This document shows, in pieces, positions 55,986 through 63,051 of a stretch of 64,000 nt of DNA (its first letter is position 1; each line of letters begins with the position of its first letter). Under the pieces are notes generated by a model. The model saw only the letters and a program-made list of their open reading frames with translations, did no database searches and was not told the origin of the DNA. The stretch is taken from assembly GCF_006170445.1 (NCBI RefSeq), contig NZ_VCNA01000003.1, positions 62,001 to 126,000 on the forward strand, given 5' to 3'. Source of the DNA: Brevibacillus dissolubilis (GTDB taxonomy: Bacteria; Bacillota; Bacilli; Brevibacillales; Brevibacillaceae). A program made the position numbers and the translations under genes.

Positions 55986-56705
55986 CTACTTCTTCGTCCC
56001 GATATGAAGTGCCGATACGCCGCCCAAGAACAGTTTCACTTGTACAGGATCAAGCCCCGCCTTTTGGAACATCCCTGCCAGTTCTTTGCTGTCTGGGAAA
56101 TTGGTGAGCGACTGCGGCAACCAGGCATATTGTTCATACTTGTCTACAACCATCTTCGCGATCATCGGCAGGACGTTGTAAAAATACAGGTAAAAGAGCT
56201 TCCGGTACGGAATGAATGGTGGCTTGGACACTTCGAGGGATACCACTTTACCGCCTGGCTTCACCACGCGGGCCATCTCGTTCAATACGGTCTGCACGTC
56301 AGGCACATTGCGCAGGGCAAAGCCGATCGTGGCAAAATCAAAGGTGTTGTCTTCATACGGCAGCTTCATTGCATCGCCGTTGACCAGCTTGATGGTACCG
56401 CCAAGTCCCTCTTTGGAGACCTTGTACGCCCCAACATCCAGCATGTTTTGACTGAAATCAAGTCCCACTACCTGTCCATTGCTCCCCACCGCTCTGGCCA
56501 GGCTAATGGTCCAATCACACGTCCCGCAGGCTACGTCGATGCATTTGTCCCCTGGTTTAACGTTCAACTGTTTCATCGTGTAGTTGCGCCAAGCTACGTG
56601 ACTGCCGAAGCTGATCACATTGTTCATGCGGTCATATTCATCAGCGATGCTTTCAAACACCGAATGGACGTACTTGGCTTTCTGCATTTGCTCTTGGTTC
56701 CTCAA
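55986..56705 (-). CDS. menG: demethylmenaquinone methyltransferase
   Basis: A 239-residue UbiE/MenG class I methyltransferase. YVHSVFESIADEYDRMNNVISFG near 12-34, SAM site CIDVACGTCDWTISLARAVG near 56-75, and DFATIGFALRNVPD near 128. It methylates demethylmenaquinone in the last step. Between hepS and the UbiA gene, as in hepS-menG-hepT of Bacillus with an insertion. Confidence 0.95.
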   Translation of the reverse strand: MRNQEQMQKAKYVHSVFESIADEYDRMNNVISFGSHVAWRNYTMKQLNVKPGDKCIDVACGTCDWTISLARAVGSNGQVVGLDFSQNMLDVGAYKVSKEGLGGTIKLVNGDAMKLPYEDNTFDFATIGFALRNVPDVQTVLNEMARVVKPGGKVVSLEVSKPPFIPYRKLFYLYFYNVLPMIAKMVVDKYEQYAWLPQSLTNFPDSKELAGMFQKAGLDPVQVKLFLGGVSALHIGTKK

Positions 56706-56710
56706 CGGTT

Positions 56711-57535
56711 CTACATCTCCTCAGCGCGCTTCAAGCGTTTGACTCGATGGGAATAGCGGGATGTCACCCATGCCAATCCCGTCTGTTTCTCTGTAGGATT
56801 CAAATTGATGATTAATTGTTCGCAAACAGACAGAAGCTCCATCACTTTTGCCTCGATTGAATCAATCACATTGGCAAGCGTGGAGCCGGGCTTCTGTAAC
56901 AAAAACTGGGAGAAGCCAAAAGGGACCTGCTGTTGCCATCTGAGTTGTTCCCATTCTGCGATCATCTGTTCAAATGCGGTCGTCTGTTCAATCAGGTTGG
57001 TCCAAAAACGGCTTTCCTCGCCATTCTTGACATGAGCTTGTACCACGGACAGGTACAAGGCGGTGTCAATCGTCTTGCGTAAAGAGAGGTAATTCTCAAG
57101 CGAGAGCTGGTTGGACGTCTTCGCCAGATAGAGCTTCATCTTGGCTTCGTTCACCTCTTGGATCGCCTGAGCCAAGACCGCAATCGCTTCGATCTCCCCT
57201 GCTTCTGCCAGCAAGTGATAGTAATAACTGCTATAGTAATCGCCAGCCAGTACGGACAATTGACGGTTCCGTTCGGCGACCAACGACTCGTCGTACTGGA
57301 TTTTCACCATCTCATGGGTGTCAAGACCAAGTTGTACCAGACCTGTTGTTACGCAGTAGACTTTAGCCCGCTCCTTCGTGAAGCCGGTCTCCCGCAAAAA
57401 GAAATACAGCAAGGCAAGGCGATTCTCTGCCACAGCGGGAACATCCACGTATTCCTGAACGTATGGTTGGGAGATCACTTGTGTCATGTGTTCCAATATT
57501 TCTCTGAAGTCGTCTAGGAATGGTGCGCTATCCAA
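56711..57535 (-). CDS. hepS: heptaprenyl diphosphate synthase, small subunit
   Basis: A 274-residue all-helical protein of the HEPPP_synt_1 family, which has no catalytic Asp motifs and sets product length in complex with HepT. Start is TTG at 57535; an in-frame TAA lies three codons upstream and GGAGGAGG is about 11 nt away. A minus-strand TATACT near 57628 could be its promoter. Six nt separate it from menG. Sequence similarity to HepS is weak, so position carries weight in this call. Confidence 0.75.
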   Translation of the reverse strand: MDSAPFLDDFREILEHMTQVISQPYVQEYVDVPAVAENRLALLYFFLRETGFTKERAKVYCVTTGLVQLGLDTHEMVKIQYDESLVAERNRQLSVLAGDYYSSYYYHLLAEAGEIEAIAVLAQAIQEVNEAKMKLYLAKTSNQLSLENYLSLRKTIDTALYLSVVQAHVKNGEESRFWTNLIEQTTAFEQMIAEWEQLRWQQQVPFGFSQFLLQKPGSTLANVIDSIEAKVMELLSVCEQLIINLNPTEKQTGLAWVTSRYSHRVKRLKRAEEM

Positions 57536-57662
57536 AGCTTCTTATGCCTCCTCCAATAAAGCGGTCCTCCCTCTAGTATTACCAATTGTGACGCGGATGG
57601 GAGCTTTTTTAAGTGTCGCCCTAAAGTATACCATACTTTTGCTTAGGGGAATAATTTCTTTG

Positions 57663-58145
57663 CTAAAATTGCGCTTCTTTTCGTACGGTAAAACGTTGCT
57701 GTACCGCATCTTCGATGTTGTCCACTTGCTTGGGAGGGGTCCATTTGAAATCAGCGGGCCGGTCCGCGTCCATAGACATAAGATGCGCATCCCCGACCGT
57801 TACGCGGTAGGTCAGATGCGAAACGTTACGGGTTCGGGAAAAGGAGTGGTATGCAAGCGTGTAAGCATCTTCGTACAACTGCCTGCGGTCAGGCACTTCT
57901 CCCTGTTGCAGACGCACTTCAACAAGCAGGGTATTCTCCTGCCACTTCACACGCTTAATATTATAATGGGTTCGGGTCGATGTAAACAAATCGGCTACAT
58001 TATGTTCACTCAAGTCAAAAGATGGCATCGCTTGAAAGGTTGGCATATCTTTTTCCTGTCCGTTCATCGTCACAGACGGCACAATCGACAGCGCCAACGC
58101 AAGTCCAACTGATGCAGCAATCCCGGCCACAAAAGAACGGGTCAT
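57663..58145 (-). CDS. secreted protein of unknown function
   Basis: A 160-residue protein with an N-terminal signal peptide or anchor (SFVAGIAASVGLALALSIV). The remainder is a small soluble alpha/beta domain (HYNIKRVKWQENTLLVEVRL, SHLTYRVTVGDAHLMSMDAD). I recognise no family. It lies between mtrB and hepS, followed by about 130 nt to hepS. Confidence 0.65.
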   Translation of the reverse strand: MTRSFVAGIAASVGLALALSIVPSVTMNGQEKDMPTFQAMPSFDLSEHNVADLFTSTRTHYNIKRVKWQENTLLVEVRLQQGEVPDRRQLYEDAYTLAYHSFSRTRNVSHLTYRVTVGDAHLMSMDADRPADFKWTPPKQVDNIEDAVQQRFTVRKEAQF

Positions 58146-58173
58146 CTGACATCCCTCCTTACCTCATTGTACA

Positions 58174-58200
58174 AAGAAAAAAAGCAGGGTATGCCTGCTT
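58174..58200 (-). terminator. intrinsic terminator after mtrB
   Basis: Minus strand AAGCAGG/CCTGCTT stem followed by TTTTTTC. Confidence 0.85.
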
Positions 58201-58255
58201 CTCTCATGCTGCACCAAGTCAGCGCTGTTTTATTTTTTTATGTGACCGCAAATGG

Positions 58256-58483
58256 TTACTCGTCCGTATCCACGACACCGTGGCGAGTAAAAATCACTGC
58301 TTTGCCGCGTACTTTGATCGCGGATGTGTGTTCGGTGAACTGAGCGAGCATTACTTCGCCTTTGTCCAGCTTCTCCGTATGGTGGAAGCGTGTATCCGTA
58401 CCGCGCGTCAACCCAATCACGTGAACACCATTTTCTTTTGCTTTAATCACAAAAAAGTCATGGTGGTGCTGATTGTTTTCCAA
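58256..58483 (-). CDS. mtrB: trp RNA-binding attenuation protein (TRAP)
   Basis: A 75-residue TRAP. The core [40 protein letters not shown] and [14 protein letters not shown] is nearly that of B. subtilis, with the Lys/Arg residues that bind GAG triplets (Lys of EKLDKGE, Lys-Arg of IKVRGKA). Eleven subunits form a ring that binds the trp leader when tryptophan is present; the target lies 10 kb away at 47975. TTG start with GAGGGGG upstream. In Bacillus mtrB is in an operon with folE (mtrA); here they are 2.8 kb apart. Confidence 0.96.
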   Translation of the reverse strand: MENNQHHHDFFVIKAKENGVHVIGLTRGTDTRFHHTEKLDKGEVMLAQFTEHTSAIKVRGKAVIFTRHGVVDTDE

Positions 58484-58503
58484 ACCGGTTCCCCCTCTTG
58501 TTA

Positions 58504-58549
58504 TGTAGAACTACACTTAACTATGTCCCAGAAAGGCTGGGCCTGTCAA
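58504..58549 (-). promoter_or_regulatory. mtrB promoter with two palindromes
   Basis: Minus strand TTGACA (58544-58549), 18-nt spacer, CATAGT (58520-58525). The spacer contains CCCAG-CCTTT-CTGGG, and TGTAGTTCTACA, a perfect 12-bp palindrome, lies at 58504-58515 just past the -10 box. Either may be an operator. Confidence 0.5.
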
Positions 58550-58557
58550 TATATAGC

Positions 58558-58650
58558 TTACATGAAGGCAAGGTAGAACAGGTAAGCAATTCCATAAAGC
58601 AGGACAACAGGGAGTATCCACAAAAAGATCAGGGTTTTTGATTTATTCAT
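58558..58650 (-). CDS. small single-helix membrane protein, 30 residues
   Basis: ATG at 58650 with GAGGTGA at 6-nt spacing, stop at 58558. The product is MNKSKTLI, then one hydrophobic helix (FLWILPVVLLYGIAYLFYLA), ending FM. Too short for homology, but the ribosome site and the clean positive-inside helix support a real product. It lies directly upstream of the mtrB promoter. Confidence 0.5.
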   Translation of the reverse strand: MNKSKTLIFLWILPVVLLYGIAYLFYLAFM

Positions 58651-58719
58651 GATCAGTCACCTCTTGGTTATAGATTGTACGGGGGTGGGGGATTTATGCA
58701 CCTGGTTACGTGCGTGGTT

Positions 58720-58941
58720 GGGTCAGTGGCTGGACTGGACTCCTTCGCTCACTACTTAGCCATTCCGCCAGGATGATTGACTGTACGCTCTGAAAGGAGC
58801 ATGGGGGAACAGGTCAAAAAATTTCGAAGAAGTTAATCAAACGGAGAGTTTGCCCCTGAAAGCGTCTCCCCCATGCTCCTATCGAAGCTGGGTGGGATTG
58901 GCTAAAAAGCTCGCTCAGGAGTCTTGTCCAGCCCCTGACCC
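58720..58941 (+). repeat. structured dispersed element, copy 3
   Basis: Outer arms 58720-58735/58926-58941 pair with one mismatch and extend through GACTCCT/AGGAGTC. Middle arms 58795-58808/58867-58880 are a perfect 14 bp. The apex holds GGTCAAAA, ATTTCGAAGAAG, TCAAACGGAGAG, GTTTGCCCCTGAAAGCG; ATCGAAGCTGGGTGGG follows the middle stem. The rest of 58651-59160 holds a terminator at 59003 and nothing else I can name. Confidence 0.8.
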
Positions 58942-59002
58942 AAGACAGCCGAAGACAACGTTCATAATGATGGTAATAATATGAAGGAAAAGAAAATGAC
59001 AC

Positions 59003-59054
59003 AAAGAAAAAAGCCACTTTTTGGCTGTTTAGAAGCATCCAAAATGGTGGCTTT
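59003..59054 (-). terminator. intrinsic terminator after lytic transglycosylase gene
   Basis: Minus strand AAAGCCAC/GTGGCTTT with a long loop and TTTTTC tail. Confidence 0.7.
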
Positions 59055-59160
59055 CGTGATTATGCTATCGCTGATTTTCTTTCACTTTTACTAGTGCATT
59101 TTTTCGTACTCGATTGACGATTCGGTTAACAGAACAGCGTTAACTAAACCCCGTTCTGAC

Positions 59161-59895
59161 CTACAATCGTCCCGTAATCTTTTTCACGTAGTTTTGAGTC
59201 TCACGCGGGAGCTGTTGGATCTTCATCTCCAGCTCTGCATCGGTGTCGATATCCAGACGGTCAATCCGGCCTGGGCCTGCATTGTAGGCTGCCAGTGCGA
59301 CCTTGACATTGCCATCGTAGCGGTTCAGCAGTTGGCTGAGGTACTTGGTTCCACCTGTCAGATTCTGTACAGGGTCGTATGAGTTATTGACCTGCAGGGA
59401 GCGGGCTGTTCCGTCCATCAGCTGCATCAGTCCCTTGGCCCCTGCATGGGAAGTGGCGTTCGGGTTGAAATTGGACTCAGCACGAACCACTTCCTGAACC
59501 AGCTTCGGATTTACTCCATAGCGCTGTGCGACTTGTTGGATGGTAGTGAGGATCTGTGAGCGGCCAACCGGTGCTGTCTCTTCGTTTTCCAGCGGGGTAC
59601 GGTAAGCGGCTGTCATCTCACCGGCATAGCTTTCAACCGTTTTGCGGCGGGATGTGTTGACCATCGCCTCTGGTGAACCGTCCAGATCAGCTAATACCTC
59701 TTCAGCAGACATGACCGTCTGGAGTTTGCCCAGCTCCGCTTCCAACAGTTGATTAAAGGCTTCTTCTGTCGTACCCGCAAGCTGTTGGTTCTCTGAGCCA
59801 GACAAGCTGCTGACGGCTCCGTACAGCTTCGGATTATTTTGAATCAGCGAAAGGATGCGTGAATCCATGCTCATCTTATGTTCAACCCGTTTCAT
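59161..59895 (-). CDS. lytic transglycosylase (SLT domain)
   Basis: A 244-residue protein. The C-terminal 125 residues are an SLT domain: catalytic Glu in [20 protein letters not shown] near 140, [13 protein letters not shown], and [13 protein letters not shown] near 205. It would cleave peptidoglycan to 1,6-anhydro products. No signal peptide is evident; residues 1-100 are polar and helical, so export may be atypical or spore-specific. In-frame ATGs at 59874 and 59868 are alternative starts, as no clear ribosome site precedes any. Confidence 0.85.
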   Translation of the reverse strand: MKRVEHKMSMDSRILSLIQNNPKLYGAVSSLSGSENQQLAGTTEEAFNQLLEAELGKLQTVMSAEEVLADLDGSPEAMVNTSRRKTVESYAGEMTAAYRTPLENEETAPVGRSQILTTIQQVAQRYGVNPKLVQEVVRAESNFNPNATSHAGAKGLMQLMDGTARSLQVNNSYDPVQNLTGGTKYLSQLLNRYDGNVKVALAAYNAGPGRIDRLDIDTDAELEMKIQQLPRETQNYVKKITGRL

Positions 59896-60113
59896 CCGAT
59901 ATTTTCTGCGTTTTCATTATAATCTGGGCACGCAATTCCCGCCAAGCCCCAGTTTTTTGGTAAACAATAAAATCATGATCGTTCAGCCACTTGTTCTGTG
60001 CGAACGAAAGGCCTCAACAAGGAAATTTTGCTAACGAATCAAAAGTCAATATCCCCTGTGTATCTGCCTGCATAACTTGAATAGCAGATCAATAGATTTC
60101 AGGAGGAGAACCC

Positions 60114-60911
60114 ATGTCAGATGCTTTCGTCGCACGATCACTGGATGAAATTCGCTTTTGGTCACGAATTATGAAGGAACATTCTCTATTTTTAAAACTT
60201 GGATTTAATTATGACGATACACAATTAATTCAAGAAGCTGACCGTTTTTATGCACTGTTTGAAGAGATCGAAAACCAGGCCCTCTCTTTTCCAACCGATC
60301 TGGACCCACAATTCATGGCTCGTTTCAACTCCAATGTCCATACTGCTGTTTGTCAAATATGGGCTTTTAAAAGAAAAATATTAGGTTTGATCATATCATG
60401 CCAGATTGGTGGGAATAACTTCCCTCTCTTAGTTGATCACATCAGCCGGGAAGCCGCTTACTTTATGAATCGCTTGGAACAACTCAACTCAGGCACACTC
60501 GATCCACTGCCAGACGCTATCATCAACGAAAATGTTTTTTTCCTTCGTATCATGGCAGATCATACCAAGTTTATCGGTCATTTACTTGATCCGTCCGAAC
60601 GGAAATTGGTCGAACAGGCAAAAGAATTCAGTCATGACTTTGATCAGCTTTTGTTCAATGCCATTGATTTAGATTCCATGCGCCCCGAATCACAAACCGT
60701 TCCGTTGCTGGATCAGTTTGTTGATCAGAATAAGGTCTCGGTTAAACAGCTGCGCGACTTTAAAAAGACGGCCCATGAACTGATTGAAGCCTGCCGCATC
60801 AAGAGCCTTATTCCTCCCCTGCTTGCAGACCATGTTTTCCGTGAAGCCTCCAGATTCCTAGAGATCCTCGACATGTTTGAAGCCTCATTACAAAGAACGA
60901 AGGGATGCTAA
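60114..60911 (+). CDS. DUF2935 ferritin-like protein
   Basis: A 265-residue, all-helical soluble protein with two similar halves (RSLDEIRFWSRIMKEHSLFL near 8-27 and NENVFFLRIMADHTKFIGHL near 141-160), each with Glu and His residues placed as in di-metal four-helix bundles. The family is common in spore formers and its role is unknown. AGGAGGAGAACCC precedes the ATG. It is one of few plus-strand genes and is convergent with tRNA-Pro. Confidence 0.8.
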   Translation: MSDAFVARSLDEIRFWSRIMKEHSLFLKLGFNYDDTQLIQEADRFYALFEEIENQALSFPTDLDPQFMARFNSNVHTAVCQIWAFKRKILGLIISCQIGGNNFPLLVDHISREAAYFMNRLEQLNSGTLDPLPDAIINENVFFLRIMADHTKFIGHLLDPSERKLVEQAKEFSHDFDQLLFNAIDLDSMRPESQTVPLLDQFVDQNKVSVKQLRDFKKTAHELIEACRIKSLIPPLLADHVFREASRFLEILDMFEASLQRTKGC

Positions 60912-60941
60912 GTCAGTAAAAGCCAGTTCGCTTGCTATTAC

Positions 60942-60987
60942 AAAAAAATAAAAACACCTCTCATTGAAGGGATACCAAAATGAGAAG
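60942..60987 (-). terminator. intrinsic terminator downstream of tRNA-Pro
   Basis: Minus strand CTTCTCATT/AATGAGAGG stem followed by TGTTTTTATTTTTTT. An outer inverted repeat GTTCGCTTGC (60925-60935 with 61024-61033) encloses it. Confidence 0.65.
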
Positions 60988-61111
60988 CGTCATCATTGTA
61001 GTGGCGTATTCTTACATCCAAATTGCAAGCGAACCCACGAGATATTATTTCCTAATGTTAGATTCATTCATGTAATCCGTGCATCGTTCCTAACACGTTC
61101 TTCTGAATAAA

Positions 61112-61188
61112 TGGTCGGAATGCAGGGATTTGAACCCTGGACCTCACCCACCCCAAGGGTGCGCGCTACCGGGCTGCGCCACATCCCG
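61112..61188 (-). tRNA. tRNA-Pro (GGG)
   Basis: A 77-nt cloverleaf on the minus strand: acceptor CGGGATG/CATTCCG, D stem GCGC/GCGC, anticodon stem CACCC/GGGTG with loop TTGGGGT (anticodon GGG), T stem CAGGG/CCCTG with loop TTCAAAT, discriminator A and an encoded CCA end. Confidence 0.97.
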
Positions 61189-61257
61189 ACGTCTGTTTAT
61201 CATTATAATAAAAGGTTTTTTCCAAGTCAATATTTCCTTGGTAAATCACTGGAAATG

Positions 61258-61291
61258 TAAAAAAGCCCTCCTCTCAAATAAGGATGGGCTT
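61258..61291 (-). terminator. intrinsic terminator after folE
   Basis: Minus strand AAGCCC.TCCT/AGGAGGGCTT stem followed by TTTTTT, 5 nt after the stop. Confidence 0.8.
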
Positions 61292-61296
61292 CTCTC

Positions 61297-61860
61297 TTAA
61301 TACTTGATTAAGCTGAATACTTCTGCGCGCGCCATTGCATCGTTTTCAAAGATACCACGAACCGCAGAGGTAACTGTTTTGGCACCCGGCTTCTTCACAC
61401 CGCGCATCGTCATGCACATATGTTCTGCTTCGAGTACGACCACTACACCAGATGGTTGCAGCTTCTTCATGATCGCATTCGCCACTGTAGAAGTAATGCG
61501 CTCTTGCAATTGCGGACGGCGTGATACAGTCTCAACAGCGCGGGCCAATTTACTCAGACCAACGACACGACCGCCTTGTGGTATGTATGCAACATGTGCG
61601 ACGCCAAAGAACGGAACCAGGTGATGTTCACACATGGAGTAAAACGGAATATCTTTGACCAGTACCATCTCTTCGTGATCTTCACTGAAAATGGTTTCAA
61701 AGTATGTCTCTTCGTTAACATGCATACCTTCGAATGCTTCTTGATACATTTTTGCAACCCGTTTTGGTGTATCAAGCAAGCCTTCACGATCCGGGTCTTC
61801 CCCAACCGCTTCTAAAATCATACGGACTGCCGTTTTGAGTTTTTCATGATCAACACTCAT
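61297..61860 (-). CDS. folE: GTP cyclohydrolase I
   Basis: A 187-residue enzyme opening folate synthesis. [25 protein letters not shown] near 72-96 holds the zinc Cys-His-His, [23 protein letters not shown] near 103-125 and [23 protein letters not shown] near 147-169 are family blocks. B. subtilis calls it mtrA, next to mtrB; here the two are separated. Confidence 0.97.
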   Translation of the reverse strand: MSVDHEKLKTAVRMILEAVGEDPDREGLLDTPKRVAKMYQEAFEGMHVNEETYFETIFSEDHEEMVLVKDIPFYSMCEHHLVPFFGVAHVAYIPQGGRVVGLSKLARAVETVSRRPQLQERITSTVANAIMKKLQPSGVVVVLEAEHMCMTMRGVKKPGAKTVTSAVRGIFENDAMARAEVFSLIKY

Positions 61861-61961
61861 CTATCTAACCCTCCTCAAACCTGCCAAAAGAAACAAGACC
61901 CATATTACCATAATGCCCCTGAAATTTCAAAACTAAAATGTGTTGTGGGGGGTGTTGTGCG

Positions 61962-62178
61962 GGAGAGAGGCGGGGCTGGTTGGGGCATCGCCTTGTTGAG
62001 ACCCCGCGAGGGGGATTGTACTGGCCGCTCCGAAAGGAGCATGGAGAAATAGGGTCAAAATTTCCGGAGAAGCGGATTCAAGCGGAGCGTTTGCCCCTAA
62101 AAGCGTTTCCCCATGCTCCTTTCTTCGCTGGGTAGGGTCTCAAAGAGGACGGTGTCCCAACCAGCCCCGCCTCTCTCC
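61962..62178 (+). repeat. structured dispersed element, copy 4
   Basis: Outer arms 61962-61984/62156-62178 are a perfect 23 bp; a second stem TTGAGACCC/GGGTCTCAA (61996-62004/62135-62143); middle arms 62035-62049/62106-62120 with one mismatch. Between stems: ACTGGCCGCTCCGAAA, GGTCAAAATTTCCGG, CAAGCGGAGCGTTTGCCCC and TTCTTCGCTGGGTAGG. In the small apical hairpin CAAGCG/CGTTTG a G-T pair replaces the A-T of copy 5. Confidence 0.85.
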
Positions 62179-62194
62179 ACACGGTTTGGAGGGA

Positions 62195-62269
62195 GAATGG
62201 GTGAAAGCAGGCTCGGGGGAGTCTTTTTCTCTTAAAATGCTTCCCTGAGTCGGCCCACTCCCCCCATTC
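62195..62269. other. nested hairpin between copies 4 and 5
   Basis: GAATGGG (62195-62201) pairs with CCCATTC (62263-62269) and GGGGGAGT (62215-62222) with ACTCCCCC (62257-62264). It lacks the clear conserved blocks of the family and may be a decayed copy or a spacer structure. Confidence 0.4.
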
Positions 62270-62271
62270 CA

Positions 62272-62475
62272 GAGTTGGGTATCACTTGTCGGGGTCTTTT
62301 AACAATCCTCCTAGCGGAGGAAGATGCAAAGAGAGGCGCTTTCAGGGGCAAACGCTACGTTTGAATTCACTTCCGTAAAATTTTTGACCCGTCCTCTCTT
62401 TGCAGCTTTCGCAGCGGGCAGTCTTCACTCCCTTGCGGGATTGTTAATCGTACCCCGACAAGTGATACCCAACTC
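62272..62475 (-). repeat. structured dispersed element, copy 5
   Basis: Outer arms 62272-62295/62452-62475 are a perfect 24 bp; second stem 62299-62308/62438-62447 is a perfect 10 bp; middle arms 62326-62336/62393-62403 a perfect 11 bp. On the minus strand it shows CTGCCCGCTGCGAAA, GGTCAAAAATTTTACGG, TCAAACGTAGCGTTTGCCCC and TGAAAGCG. It faces copy 4, 94 nt away, in opposite orientation. Confidence 0.85.
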
Positions 62476-62482
62476 CCCAACC

Positions 62483-62514
62483 AAAAAACCCGCCATCCAT
62501 AACGGACAGCGGGC
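62483..62514 (-). terminator. intrinsic terminator after hup
   Basis: Minus strand CCCGC/GCGGG stem with extra internal pairs, followed by TTTTTT. Confidence 0.75.
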
Positions 62515-62544
62515 TTTCTATGTAAGGCGTAGCACCAAATATGA

Positions 62545-62817
62545 TTACTTGATGGAATCCTTAAGCTGTTTACCTGGTTTGAAAGCTGGGATCTTGCTGG
62601 AAGCGATCTCGATTTCTTCACCGGTTTGTGGGTTACGGCCTTTACGGGCTGCGCGTTCACGCACCTCGAAGTTACCAAAGCCGATCAATTGAACTTTCTC
62701 GCCGTCTTTGAGAGCTTCAGCGATAGCATCAAGAACAGCATCAACTGCTTTTGTAGCATCCTTCTTGGTGAGTTCGGTGGTTTCTGCCACTTTTGCGATA
62801 AGGTCTGTTTTGTTCAT
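62545..62817 (-). CDS. hup: DNA-binding protein HU
   Basis: A 90-residue HU/HBsu protein: [40 protein letters not shown] (the beta arm) and [11 protein letters not shown] at the end. It bends and compacts DNA. ATG at 62817 has GGAGGTGA at 7-nt spacing. Located between spoIVA and folE, as hbs in B. subtilis. Confidence 0.97.
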   Translation of the reverse strand: MNKTDLIAKVAETTELTKKDATKAVDAVLDAIAEALKDGEKVQLIGFGNFEVRERAARKGRNPQTGEEIEIASSKIPAFKPGKQLKDSIK

Positions 62818-62921
62818 GTTTTGTTCACCTCCCCTCAAAGAAGTTCTTGTATTAGTTTGTCTATACAGATCGTGTCGTTTTTATACGTTGAATGGCTGAA
62901 ATTACCGTTCTGACAAGCTTT

Positions 62922-62950
62922 ATAGTAATACACGAACCCTTTAAATTCAA
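62922..62950 (-). promoter_or_regulatory. hup promoter
   Basis: Minus strand TTGAAT, 17-nt spacer, TACTAT, about 100 nt upstream of hup. Confidence 0.7.
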
Positions 62951-62980
62951 GCACTTTCATGTGCAAACCCTTATGAAATA

Positions 62981-63014
62981 AGAAAAAAGACCCCTAGTTC
63001 CCTAGAAGTCTTTT
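62981..63014 (-). terminator. intrinsic terminator after spoIVA
   Basis: Minus strand AAAAGAC.TCTAG/CTAG.GGTCTTTT stem followed by TTCTT. Confidence 0.8.
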
Positions 63015-63051
63015 GGACAAGTCCTCAATATTTAGGTCTTTCTGAGCAAAA

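Noticed and set aside
57536-57662. Possible T-box in the hepS leader (GAGGGAGGACCGC)
   Set aside because: It only partly matches the T-box bulge sequence, and there is no terminator or specifier stem.
61861-62544. CRISPR array or leader between folE and hup
   Set aside because: There are no short direct repeats with spacers; the repeats are long inverted arms.
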